A DNA stretch of 64,000 nt from the NCBI RefSeq assembly GCF_032362555.1, contig NC_083526.1, positions 1,198,001 to 1,262,000 of the forward strand. Reading direction: 5' to 3'. Below are positions 22,320 through 33,800 of the stretch, in pieces. The translations under genes and the position numbers were made by a program. The first letter of the stretch is position 1; each line of letters starts with the position of its first letter. Source of the DNA: Amyelois transitella (lineage: Eukaryota; Arthropoda; Insecta; Lepidoptera; Pyralidae). The notes below the pieces were generated by a model. It searched no databases. It was given only the letters and a program-made list of their open reading frames with translations, and had not been told where the DNA came from.

Positions 22320-22499
22320 TACAATTTGCTTGCAAGCAAAATCACGGGATGAAACTGGTAAATATATTAATGAATTCTACGTAGAAGGTCATATTTTTAT
22401 CAGTCTCAGTAATGTCCTTGCAATTTCGAGGTCAAAATGAAATTGGCATTTCCTTTGTTATATTCTGGCAGCTGTCCTAATTGTTACTCTTTTCTGAGT

Positions 22500-23075
22500 T
22501 ACGTACATTAGTTTAATGCTTAACCGATGGTATAACGGTGAGGGAAAACATTGTGAGGTAACCTTCATATTCCGATCAACTGAATGAGTAACATATTTAC
22601 TATATAGTATATACGATTATAATGACGTCTTATTATCTTACGGGTTTGACAGAGCCAATTGACTGAAAAGCCACGATCAGCTGAATCAGTAAATGATGTG
22701 TTACCATGATCCAATATGGGTTAGGTTCCCGCTAAGTTTGCGGAGGTCAGACGGGAGTCGCTTCGTGTTAAAACCTGACTTATCCAATCCGGGATCGTGG
22801 TCAAAATGGCGCTCTCCAGGCTCCTCTCCAGAGAGGCGAGGATACAATTGGGATTCAGAGGAACACTTCCTCAATCCTTCAATTTACCTGAGGACGTCCT
22901 GGCAAAGGGTCAGGTCAAGCGTGCCCGAAACCGTCGAGCTTGCATGAAGAGAGTTATGAACGTGGATGAAGCGAAGGAAGTATGCAGAGATCGTGGCAAG
23001 TGGAAAGATGTAGTATCTGCCTACCACTCCGGGAAAAAGGCGCGATCTTATGTATGTATGTATGTATGTCCCTGA
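22500..23075 (+). mobile_element. SINE-C fragment joined to a LINE-T 3' end
   Basis: Positions 22500-22830 carry SINE-C blocks (ACGGTGAGGGAAAACATTGT, GGAGTCGCTTCGTG). Positions 22880-23075 carry LINE-T blocks (GAGGACGTCCTGGCAAAGGG, GTCGAGCTTGCATGAAGAG) and end in (TATG)n. The two are fused without a recognisable boundary. Confidence 0.55.
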
Positions 23076-23188
23076 GGACAGCAAATACTCTCCCGATTTC
23101 TTTTCTTTATCGGGGGATATAGATATTATATATTGGGGGAGGGGGGTGAACATTTTGCCATTTATAATATACCTTGTTTTACTTCCAG

Positions 23189-23327
23189 GGAAAGCCAAAT
23201 ATCGACCATAGAAGCGCCTCAAGTCCAGATTCCCACGGTGACCTGTGACCTCGCTTCGGACATCTCGACGAGCGAAGCAGGGGACACTATACCTCCCCCA
23301 CCTGACGAAGGGAAGCACACTTTAAAG
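23189..23327 (+). CDS. Octalpha2R: octopamine receptor, second loop-3 exon
   Basis: This 139-bp exon lies between acceptor gttttacttccag and donor gtaagata. Its first base completes a glycine codon split with 21782; 46 codons follow (ESQISTIEAPQVQIPTVTC ... PPPPDEGKHTLK). It is rich in Ser, Thr, Pro and acidic residues, as expected for a disordered third intracellular loop. It leaves in phase 0, which matches the last exon at 30308. Confidence 0.75.
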
Positions 23328-23397
23328 GTAAGATAAGTACACAATAACATACATATAAACATATAATCACGTCTATATCCCTTGCGGGGTAGTCAGA

Positions 23398-23655
23398 GCC
23401 GTGTGGCTCCCGGCACCAATACAAAAAAGAATAGGACCACTCCTTCTCTTTCTCATGGATGTCGTAAAAGGCGACTTAGGGATAGGCTTACAAACTTAGG
23501 ATTTTTTTTTAGGCGATGGGCTAGCAACCTGTCACTATTTGAATCTCAATTCTATCATTAAGCCAAATAGCTGAATGTGGCCATTCAGTCTTTTCAAGAT
23601 TGTTGGCTCTGTCTACCCCGCAAGGGATATAGACGTGACGATATGTATGTATGTA
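23398..23655 (+). mobile_element. SINE-A copy, full length
   Basis: It runs from GCCGTGTGGCTCCCGGCACC to GTATGTATGTAC and interrupts an inverted SINE-A tail fragment at 23340-23398. Confidence 0.7.
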
Positions 23656-24113
23656 CGTATGTACACTAGTTGCTAGCCCATCGCCTAAAAGAAGTTCTAA
23701 TTTCTTTTTGAAGTCCTATTATTTTTTTATATATACCCGGAACCACACGGCACACATACAATAACATGACAATATACACCGAATCCTCCTCCTGGTTTTA
23801 GCCTTGGTTGCATTTCATCTTCACCACGAAAGAAGCGGCGGAACAAACTACACTGCAGCATTGTCATCGGACGTCAATTTACAAATATAGATCTCTTAAA
23901 TCTAAATCGTGTACGAATGCACATTGTCTACATAAAAAAATGATGAATGAATTTAGTAAAACTAAAGATTTCAATACGAATATTTCGTCGAATAAATATA
24001 GTTAAATAAGATATGTGCACACTGTACAAATTATGTCAACACTATGTCAAAAATACACATGTATTTAACAGGCCATTATGTTTATTCAACGAGGCTATCA
24101 AGTATATGCGTAT

Positions 24114-24310
24114 AGTGCCGTGTGGTTCCCGGCAGTGCGACGAACCAATAGATAAAAGAATAGGACCACTCCAACTATTTTATATGGATGTCGTAAAAGG
24201 CTACTAAGGGATAGGCTTATAAACTTGGGATTTTTTTAAGCGACGGGCAAGCAACCTGTCACTTTATATAAATCTGAATTATATTAGTAAGCCCAACAGC
24301 TGAACGTGTC
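24114..24310 (+). mobile_element. SINE-A copy, tail-truncated by SINE-B
   Basis: It begins GTGCCGTGTGGTTCCCGGCA and breaks at AACAGCTGAACGTG, where the SINE-B sequence takes over. Confidence 0.6.
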
Positions 24311-24500
24311 TTGTCTATGACACCGGAGGTCCCGGGTTCGAATCCCGGCCAGGGCATTATGAGAAACGAACTTTTTCTTATGTGCCTGGGTCTTGGATGT
24401 TTATCTCTATATAAGTATAGTATCGTTGAGTTTGTATCTCGTAACACAAGTCTCGAACTTACTTCGAGGCTAACTCAATCTGTGTGATTTGTCCTGTTAT
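24311..24500 (+). mobile_element. SINE-B copy, 5'-truncated
   Basis: It starts after the A box at CTTGTCTATGACACCGGAGG, retains the B box and ends near TTTGTCCTGTTATTT. Confidence 0.65.
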
Positions 24501-24775
24501 TTACATACATACATACATAAAATCACGCCTCTTTCCCGGAGGGGTAGGCAGAGACTACCTCTTTCCACTTGCCACGATCTCTGCATATTTCCTTCGCTTC
24601 ATCCACATTCATAACTCTCTTCATGCAAGCTCGGCGGTTTCGGGTACTTTTGACCTGACCTTTTACCAGGACGTCCTTAATTTGATCAAGATACGTTCGT
24701 CTAGGTCTTCCCACTCCGACCTTTCCCTCCACACCCTCCATGTATATCTGCTTAGTCAACCTGTCCTGTTATTTA
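24500..24775 (-). mobile_element. LINE-T 3' end with ORF2 C-terminus
   Basis: The minus-strand frame 24759-24523 encodes a typical LINE ORF2 C-terminus: GKVGVGRPRRTYLDQIKDVL, then RNRRACMKRVMNVDEAKE and DRGKWKEVVSAYPSGKEA, stop. After the stop come 20 bp and a (TATG)n tail. It is a 5'-truncated, dead copy of a non-LTR retrotransposon; the clade is not certain. Confidence 0.7.
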
Positions 24776-24969
24776 TTTATTTATATATCACAAAACTTAC
24801 AAATTCTTCAACCATATTCCGAGTAAGCGTCGCTATCACCTCCGCCCCTTCCCGACGTCGTCTGTCAGTAATCCTTTCGTAATTAGTTTAGGAGCCTTGA
24901 TGGCAAATCCTGAGATTAAAGGTCCGATAGAGGGCTAGTGGGCAGCGATGCTGAATTGCTAATACCCAA

Positions 24970-25290
24970 TCTATACATCCATATACATACATACATACAT
25001 TAAATCACGCCTCTTTCCCGGAGGGGTAGGCAGAGACTACCTCTTTCCACTTGCCACGATCTCTGCATATTTCCTTAGCTTCATCAACATTCATAACTCT
25101 CTTCATGCAAGCTCGGCGGTTTCGGGTACTCTTGACCTGACCCTTTACCAGGACGTCCTTAATTTGATCAAGATACGTTCGTCTAGGTCTTCCCACTCCG
25201 ACCTTTCCCTCCACACTCTCCTTGTATATCTGCTTAGTGAACCTGTTTTCATTCATACTCTCCACATGACCGAACCATATCTGTATAATA
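24970..25290 (-). mobile_element. LINE-T 3' end, longest copy
   Basis: This is the same tail as 24500-24775 but reaches further 5' (minus-strand frame 25265-25005, starting MESMNENRFTKQIYKESVEG). The two copies lie about 500 bp apart in the same orientation. Confidence 0.7.
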
Positions 25291-25302
25291 CCTATATGTA
25301 GT

Positions 25303-25472
25303 AGTTTGTTACCGCTTCTTCTGCACTGACGCTTTGGAAGCGGCAGTAAATTTAGTTTTAACTAGGTAATTAATTTGACGTCAACCAATGTTGTGAAACC
25401 AAAAGATATGGCAATTATTAAGTGATATGAAGTGTCCCATAATAATGATTATTTTATTTTAAAATAAATCTA
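25303..25472 (+). mobile_element. SINE-D copy
   Basis: It runs from TAGTTTGTTACCGCTTCTTC through TTGACGTCAACCAATGTTGT to an AAATAAATCTAT end. Confidence 0.55.
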
Positions 25473-25635
25473 TGGGCTTATAAACCTGGGATTCTTCTTT
25501 TAGGCGATGGGCTAGCAAAATGTCGCAATTATTCAAATTGCTCAATATCATTAAGCTGAACGGAGCCTATAAGTATTTTCAAGACTATTACGTTCTGTCT
25601 ACACCGCAAGGGCAATAGACACGATTTTATGTATT
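25473..25635 (+). mobile_element. SINE-A 3' half, host of the TA-flanked element
   Basis: It runs from GGGCTTATAAACCTGGGATT to GATTTTATGTATT, where the 2.1 kb element is inserted. The right flank (TATATGTAATA) continues the tail. Confidence 0.6.
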
Positions 25636-25637
25636 TA

Positions 25638-27783
25638 AGGTAAAAGCTCCTAATACGGCGGTAGTCAAAATCGCTTCCAATTACGGTGGTATTTATATTT
25701 CTTAGTTTTATTCCTGTTCTATTTAGTGTAAGTACATCATAACGCAAATGTGTTATTCTAAATTTAATACGTCACGACTTAACTGACATTTGCAACTACA
25801 ACACATTGGCAACACGACAAAATCAATCAGTTTGTGTCACGGCATCGACGGGACAGGTGTTTTCATACAAACGCGGAACAACAAAATTAAGTACACTAAC
25901 ATTTACAAAGGCAATTTTTCGTATTAATAAGCCGTTCAAGTTTGTTTATGAATAACTTATAGCATTTCCCTACTTTTAAATTTTTAAATTAAATAGCTTG
26001 TTTCACGTTTGTAACTCAGTTTTTACCCAAAAAATAAGAAATAAAATACCGCCGTAATAGGATACGAATTTTATAGACTAATCCTAACTCGGTGGTATAA
26101 CTCCGTAATAGGAAAAATACTGATAAAATTTAATTGTTTATAACTTTCAAATTATTAAGTTTTTGAATCAGTTACAAGTTCAATTGAAATAATTATTAAT
26201 CTCATAAATTAATAACCATATTCTGAGGTATGTGTTCTCAATTAGAAATCTAGTTAAATAATAAAACTGTTGAGTACAAAATGTTAGTTTCTTAGGAGGG
26301 GTAAAAATTGAGAGGTGTGTTTTAATTTATCACAAATAATATCCTGTGTATAACTGTTACTTCAGTTTTACACATCTTAGCCACAAAATAGTTGTCGTTT
26401 GATTAAAAATTTACACTCTTTTGTTAATCGGAATTTTGATGGGTCAGAATTAGGATTATTAAAAACACGAGTAGTTTTCCTAATACGGTGGTAGTTATTT
26501 CCAGGTAACTCTGTATTAGGTAATATGGTTTCCTATTATGGCTTTATTAATTAAACAGAAAATCACAAGATTTTAGGGTTTCGTAAATAAATAAAAAAAT
26601 CGTCTTTTTTCTGATTCTTATTTTTTATAAATGTTTTTTTTTTTGTAAAATCAAAAACATTGAAAAAATTAAATATTTTAATATCAATTAATGCAATCTA
26701 CGTAATTGTTCTTTTCATTTTTTCATAGCTCAATTCAGGCAGCAGTGGCAGCGGGCAGCATTGACGCAAGTTTTAAAAGAGTTTTAAACTTTATTTTCAT
26801 TATTTTATAGACCAGTAATCGCTCGAAAAAATAAAACTGTTGGTGACTGATGCGGCGTCGGTTGCTGACGACAGCCAGCAGTTTTGAAGCGAAGCTAGTC
26901 TAGTAGCGAACGTTTAAAATTCTTCCGAAGCTGTAAATGCTCTTCGGGCTGCTGTCGACCACTGTAACTGCAGCCTGAATTCACCCTAAACTTTACTTTA
27001 CCTTAGGTATCTTATATTAAGTTCACTTACCATTACTAAAGTGATTATTTTTAATATGTAAAACTTTTAGTTACAGTTTACTATCCTCTGCGGAGTGTTA
27101 GTTTTTGAAAGATTGATGTTATAAATATTTCATTATTGTTACTTTTTGTTCCTCTACGAAGTGTTGATTTTTGAAAGATTTTAGATGATTGTTATTGTTC
27201 GTCATTATTTCTTAGCCAAAGTAACTAATTGTAATAAAAAATAAAACTTAATTCCTAAATGAACCTGCATTTTTAATATTGTTAAATCCGTGAAAGCTGT
27301 ACACACGCGTGTAGAAAACACTAAATAATAATATATACATATATATACTTTAAATAAATAATATACTTTAAATTCAAAGTCGTCTTTAATTTCATTAAAG
27401 TGAAATAATGTAATTAAATAGTCAATGAACGAAAAACTTACAATAAAGGTACTTACACATTTCTATTATTGTTATACATATTATTTGTACGGAACCTAAA
27501 TTAATGTACTTTCTGACCCTCCGTATTAGGAGCCGTCTACCGCAGTAATAGGCTCTGACCAAAATCATACCTCCGTATTAGGGAAAATCGACCTGCCTTT
27601 TTAAATATTTTTTTTAAATAAGAAATCGCATGAAAGGATACTTAGACTCAACAGCAATACAAAATTTAAATTCCATTTTAGATAATAATTTTGTTTGGAA
27701 CCTTTAAAAATACTTACTTATGCTTATTTTTGCTTCTTACTTTCAAATGTTGCGAAATACCTCCGTAATAGGTGCTTTTACCT
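25638..27783. mobile_element. 2.1 kb TA-flanked element with scattered 15-bp motif, no ORF
   Basis: The ends are imperfect terminal inverted repeats: AGGTAAAAGCTCCTAATACG on the left, and AGGTAAAAGCACCTATTACG when the right end is read inward. Both ends are flanked by TA (25636-25637 and 27784-27785). That fits a TA target duplication of the Tc1/mariner-like superfamily, inferred only from the dinucleotide. About twelve copies of CCTAATACGGNGGTA or its complement lie inside, listed in the findings. No reading frame of transposase size exists, so the element is non-autonomous if it is a transposon. A direct repeat of CTCTRCGRAGTGTTRRTTTT is present near 27084 and 27151. Confidence 0.7.
26731..26982. 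mobile_element. possible nested MITE-like segment
   Basis: A GC-richer 250-bp segment inside the TA-flanked element starts AATTCAGGCAGCAGTGGC and ends with the near complement CTGCAGCCTGAATT. Internal GCAGC repeats give it further self-complementarity. No target duplication was resolved. Confidence 0.3.
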
Positions 27784-28236
27784 TATATGTAATAAAAATA
27801 TTGTGTGAACAAACTAAAGACATTTAAAAAAAATACAAATAATTCCAGTCTTTCCGAGATTGCGGGCTCTGTCTACCCCGTAAGACCGACGTAATTTCTT
27901 GGCATGTCAGTAATCCCTCCAACGAAAGTCAAATTTTTTTTTTCAATTCTTTTTAAGTATTCAGAATATTATACTCACATTAAAATGAATGAAGCGTAAT
28001 TAAAATATAGGTATGTAAAAGTACTAAAATATAGCATTAAATTAAGGTATTTATAAATGGATAGTTTTCATTCATCTTAATTACATTCATTGACATGGAA
28101 ATAATGTACAAGTGTCATAATGTACTCGTGCTAGAAACTATAGGAATGATGTGTCATCGTCTGGCTTCAACAGAATACGACAAATACTATGTGTTCTATC
28201 AAACAACAAACTTTATAAGAAGACGGCTTTTTCTAA

Positions 28237-28529
28237 TCTATACTAATATTATAAAGCTGAAGAGTTTGTTTGGTTGTTTGAACGCGCTAATCTCAGGAAC
28301 TACTCGGTCCGAATTGAAATATTCTTTTTGAGTTGAATAGACCATTTATCGAGGAAGGCTTCAGGCTATATAACATCACGCTGCAACTATAAGGAGCAAA
28401 GAAATAATGGAATATGTAAAAAAAACCGGGGAAAATTATTCACCCTTGAATGGGTTTTTGATTGAACCCTGGGTTTCAATGATGCCCAAAATAACTATTC
28501 CACGCGGACGAAGTTGCGGACACAGCTAG
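28237..28529 (+). mobile_element. Helitron-H copy, complete (293 bp)
   Basis: It starts A|TCTATACTAATATTATAAAG and ends with a short hairpin (CGCGGACGAAGTTGCG) followed by CACAGCTAG|T. It sits between A and T with no target duplication. These are the diagnostic Helitron ends. It has no coding capacity, like the lepidopteran elements I recall as Lep1. Confidence 0.75.
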
Positions 28530-28577
28530 TGAATAATATTACGTAAATGAAATGATGAGAGAAGAATATAAAGCCCT

Positions 28578-28656
28578 TTTGGTGAGTAGGCGTCCAATAC
28601 TGGAGGAGTTTCTTTGCTGGTGCATCTTCTAATACCAGTGGTCTATTTGTTTGGAC
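28578..28656. repeat. unclassified repeat shared with 50.74 kb
   Basis: GAGTAGGCGTCCAATACTGG and GCTGGTGCATCTTCT recur at 50739-50821 in the same order. Confidence 0.5.
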
Positions 28657-29114
28657 GAAGAACCCTTCTGGAAAGTAAAAAGAAGTCACAAGTAAAATCT
28701 GTATTTTACCTGTGATCGACAAAATAACAAGGCCGATATAAAATTTAATATATTACACAAAGAAGCTAATGTGTGCATTGTAAACAAAGGCTCAGGTCAT
28801 AAATTAAAGACAGATACAGATGAATATTTTAAGAGCGTCAGTTTTAAAACCGTTTTGGTGCCGGATTGAAAAATGGTAATGAATAGGTTCAAATTCTATC
28901 TCGACCAATGACTTTTTTGCAAACATAAAATACAGCTGAAAGTGGTTTTAGTATTTGCGAGACTGGTATCTTTGTCTACCCCGTAAGGTAGAAGGATTAT
29001 ATCGGGTTTGCAGTACCAGATAGTTATGTGTGGCGCCGGCGCATGCCACCACTGTAAGTGGTTCCACACACGAACTTATCTCTTGCACACTAAATCTCAT
29101 TATCGAATGAGATA

Positions 29115-29310
29115 ACATAACATAACATAAAATCACGCCTCTTTCCCGGAGGGGTAGGCAGAGACTAACTCTTTCCACTTGCCACGATTTCTGCATACTT
29201 CCTTCGCTTCATCCACATTCATAACTCTCTTCAAGCAAGCTCGGCGGTTTCGGGTACTTTTGACCTGACCCTTTACCAGGACGTCCTTTATTTGATCAAG
29301 AAACGTTACG
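29115..29310 (-). mobile_element. LINE-T 3' end
   Basis: It has an unusual AACATAACATAA tail in place of (CATA)n, then aaaatcacgcctctttcccg and the ORF2 end. A decayed second piece lies at 29710-29850. Confidence 0.6.
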
Positions 29311-30307
29311 AATGAGATAGATATAAGAAAGTAAATAAATCAATAAATAAAAAAATGTACATATGTATGTACTTTGCATTTTAAAAAGTAAACACACATT
29401 ACATAAAAAAATAATTAAAAACACTCACCAAACACATGTGAGTCAGACTTTCTGTGATTTCGTCATTTTGTGCTCATATGCAACATACAATAGATAGCTT
29501 GAATCTGCGGAATTATTCTCTAAAACGTGGAGGCTGCACTGCGCCATGGAGATACGAAGGTAGGAGGCTCACGAATGAATAAGTCACGTGAATTTGAGCA
29601 AACATTCGTGAGTAATTTCGTTGGAAGAGTGTTTACAAGAAAGATATTAGCTTATTAATATAAAACGAAGTTTAACAAAGCATTCAATACTTAATAAGAA
29701 CAGAGTTGATTTTGCTACTTGGCATGATCATTGCACACTTCTTTCGCTTCATACACATTCATAACTCTCTTCATGCAACGCCATTGGTTTTGGGTACTCT
29801 TGACCTATCGTTTTGCCAAAATGTCTCCGATTAAATCAGTCCGAATTATTAAGAATCTACAATTGTCTAAGGTATGCTCGTAAGATTGATTTCTTAATTA
29901 TATCACAGTTGCTAATCTTCTCGTGTACATTGTCAATGTCAAGGGAAAAGTCTGGAATAGAACTTGAGATGAGCTAGCAACCTGTCACTATCCCTGATCT
30001 CAGTTCCATGTTTAAGATATTCAGCTTAATGTAGATAGACAGATAGATAAAACTCTTTATTGCACCATAAGAGTAAAACATACAAAACAACACAAAGCAG
30101 ATATAGATGGTACAAAGGCGGACTGTACTGTGTACTGCGGATGGTACAATGTAATTCGTGATAAATCTCGTATGTTATGTCAGTATTGTATGTATACTTA
30201 ACGGTAGTACATAAACTCAATTATCTTTTTATTTACTGAATAAAAATTCCCTAATGACTCACAAGATTTTCCTAGACACTCACGCGCCATTTTCTCATCT
30301 TCCGCAG

Positions 30308-30886
30308 GTAGTTACATCAGCACAAGTTACGAAAAACCCGCTGGCTTCGTGCCCTCACAGAAGTTCCACGTTGTCCGTAAACGGTGAGCTCCAACTTCAA
30401 CAAACAAGGGGGCGAGCACCAAGCGTCGCCATCGACGCTGACATGGTCTCTGAACTAGAACCTTCTTCTTCAGATTCCGGCGTCGTAAGCCGCTGCGGGG
30501 GCGTCAAACCTCTCAAACTGCGGATCTTCAAGAAGTCGGACAGAAGACAGGAAAAATCCCAACCGAGCAAGTCCGAGTTGGAACCAGCTCTCCCTAAGCC
30601 GCACAAGCCGAGAGACCCTGAGAGGGAGAAGAAGAGATTAGCGAGAAAAAAAGAGAAGAGAGCTACGTTAATTCTAGGTTTAATCATGGGCAGTTTCATA
30701 GCTTGTTGGCTGCCATTTTTCTTCTTATACATATTGAAAGCAGCTTGCAGACAATGCGTGATACCACCAAATGCGTTCGCGATAGCGTTCTGGTTAGGTT
30801 ATATGAACTCTGTGTTGAATCCTGTTATTTATACGATATTTAATAAGGACTTTCGCAGGGCCTTCAGGAGGATCCTGTTCAAGTGA
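30308..30886 (+). CDS. Octalpha2R: octopamine receptor, last exon (loop 3 end, TM6, TM7, tail)
   Basis: The exon starts after acceptor ttctcatcttccgcag in phase 0 and encodes 192 residues to TGA 30884-30886. The Ser/Pro-rich loop is followed by a basic segment (EREKKRLARKKEKRATLIL), TM6 with the CWLP motif (GSFIACWLPFFFLYIL), a Cys-containing loop (CRQCVIPP), and TM7 with NPVIY (YMNSVLNPVIYTIFNKDFRR). The protein ends in a very short tail, AFRRILFK. The end YTIFNxDFRRAFRRIL is close to alpha2-adrenergic receptors, which argues for the alpha2-like octopamine receptor over tyramine or dopamine receptors (recalled comparison). The intron before it is about 7 kb. AATAAA signals follow at 31237 and 31299. 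Confidence 0.85.
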   Translation, partial: VVTSAQVTKNPLASCPHRSSTLSVNGELQLQQTRGRAPSVAIDADMVSELEPSSSDSGVVSRCGGVKPLKLRIFKKSDRRQEKSQPSKSELEPALPKPHKPRDPEREKKRLARKKEKRATLILGLIMGSFIACWLPFFFLYILKAACRQCVIPPNAFAIAFWLGYMNSVLNPVIYTIFNKDFRRAFRRILFK

Positions 30887-33800
30887 TGTTTAGCTTACCT
30901 GTGCTGCTATAGGTGCGTCGCTAACCGTATTATGTTAGCTCAGCAGAGGGCAGCACCAGGTCTTTACAATGTACGTTAATCATAATCATTAACAGCCTCA
31001 TGTGATATGTGGACTTGGAGGTTTTTGGCTGAAGTTGCGTGTAAATACTAAAATCTGATTACACTTAATTCATATTGTATAAAAAGATATTTAAATTAAA
31101 AAAAGGTTTCTCGAAGGAAAGGACGCCAAAAGGATTGTAAAAATAATAATCTAAATACTACTGCTTTTTTATAGAAAAAGAATAGCTGTAGTAATCCATA
31201 AAATGTTTTAATTTGATACAATAACAATTTTAATCGAATAAACTATGGCATCTGCCATATTTTTAAAATTACGGAATTAAATGTTATGTTTTCAATTCAA
31301 TAAAATTATATTAAATAAGCAAACCAATCACAGAATTAACTAGACATACATTAGACACGATAAAACAAGAATAAAGCTAAATCACTTATCAGAAAAATAT
31401 TTGTCAAACATGGTATTCCGCAGGGTAATGTTTTTGGCCCACTTATTTTTATTATCCATACAAATAGTTAATTACAGATTATCTTATGAAATCACTCACT
31501 GATTCGCACTAATACAATTTAATTTAATAAATAAGCTTAATTAATTTGAAAATCAGCCTAAATGGCTCAGTCATAATATGTGTCTCACTGTGACCGAGAT
31601 AAAAATAGGTACGTTACGTGCGTGTTTAATACCTGTATTATTTATAAATAATAAATGCAACGCGATAGTTTCAAATCAGAAATATAAAAATATTTTAAAG
31701 AAAACGTACATACATGCAAACGTACGTAAGTACATCATTATAGAGCTGTAATAGTAAATTGTTATTTTGACACAATAAATTTTAAAAAGCATATACCTTT
31801 CAAAACATTTGGTAGAACGTCTAAATAGTTTATTTTCCTTTTTCACTGTTAAAATATAATGACAATATGCTGTAAAAAAATCTTTTTTTTTTTACATATA
31901 TTTAGTATCAATAAAAAATCACAAACTTTAATAAAATATAGGACAACATAAAACATAGGTGCATAAAACCAAATAATACCTAAATATTACTCATGACTTC
32001 AGCCAAAAATCATCGGAAGATATTCTATTGAAATAATAACATATAGTCTTAACCTACATAGTAGAAAAAATATCCATTGTGACGTCTTAGGCCTGCTTAT
32101 TACTATGTTTAGAATTAATGAATTTTTGTAAAAGTCATGTATTGAATCAGTTTTAAATGAATATCTCTGTAAATACTGGTTCCAATAAACAGTATATGAA
32201 TTTTTTTTAACCATATCTTTATACATATTACCACGCCTATATCCCTTGCGGGATAGTCAGAGCCAGCAGTCTTGAAAAGACCGAAAGGCCACGTTCAGCT
32301 GTATGGCTTAATGATGAAATTGAGATTCAATTGGTGGCAGTTGACTAACCCATTGCCTAAAACAAGAATTCCAAGTTTAGCAGCTTATCCCTTAATCGCC
32401 TTTTACGATATCCATGGGAAATAAATGGAGCAGTCCTATTCTAAAGTGTTGGGAACTGCATGGCACCAATATTTTGAAAGTGAATTAAATCTAAAAAATA
32501 TAATAAAGTTTTTAAAAATACTAGAAATTAACAAAAAAAATATCTACTCTGCAGTTTTTTTCAATAGAAAAAGAAATATTTTACCTGCTACTCTTAATTA
32601 TAATATTCAATAAATAAGTTTTAAAAGTTGAAAATCTGATTCAAACATGACGTAATCTAAATATTTATTTATAATTTATATATTTTGCTATAAAAATGGA
32701 ATTGTAAAGAAATAAAACTGATTTGTTTAAAGTAGATCTTTTTTGTATCTATAAGTAGCAAAATTATAGTTTATTATAGAATTAACATACTAAACTGCAA
32801 CACTGATGGATTTGAAACATTATACATACTTATAGTTAATAAAATTCCTTTAAACCCTGTATGATATAATGACTAAAGGAATTACATAGCTTTAAATATT
32901 AAAAAAACATTGAGAAAACATAGCTTATTGAATATATATTTAGATTCTCTTTAACAAGCTAGTAATTATAATGCAATATAAAATTATACATTTTTAATAT
33001 GCATTTTATCCTGTTATTTTTAAGTTTTAATTAATTATTATTCAATTAATTTCAACCGTACAGAAAATATCTTAATACATTTATTAAATGCTTAATAATA
33101 AGGTTTAACTAAATCTATCATACAAACATAACTATTGTTAAAGTTTATTTGAAAATAAAATTACTGACAAAATTATTATACACTTTTATTCTTAGTTTTT
33201 TTTTAACTAAGAAACTATTTGCTAATATTTATTAATAATTATATTATATTATTATTGAAATAAATGAATAATACAGAAATTTACAAGAAGAAAGGTTGGA
33301 AATAAAAAATGTATAATTTTATATTTGTGCAACTCCCTTGCAGATACCCATACGCTTAAGATACGTACAAAGTATTATAGTTTTTCGTCTAATGGTTTGC
33401 TAAATGTTTCCTAAGATTCCTAAGGTACGAAATAACACATAAATAAATCTGTTTAAAGTACTGTCTTTTCATAAATAAATAGATAAATAATTTTAGCCAT
33501 ACTCAGGCGAAACAACAATAGTTATTAAAAAAAAATTACAAAATTATAAATCAAACAACTGTCACATAATATATTAGTTTTAATCACGTTTTACAACGCT
33601 TACCTTAACATAAATATCAAATAGATAATCAATAAAAAATATTATTAAAAATTTCAGTTTTTAATGTTAAAACCTTTATGAAAAGACAATTACTTACTGA
33701 GCACTTTGTAAATCAGAATCACATAATCATCACACATTTTCATCAAATGATAACTGATTAAAATTTCATTGTAAAGATGAGGTGTAGCCGATTGGATGTA

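Noticed and set aside
22884..23318. 144-codon minus ORF
   Set aside because: It is the antisense of a LINE-T tail and of the receptor exon at 23189-23327.
30254..30307. ATG-started N-terminal extension of the last receptor exon
   Set aside because: These 18 codons are intron and polypyrimidine tract upstream of the acceptor at 30307.
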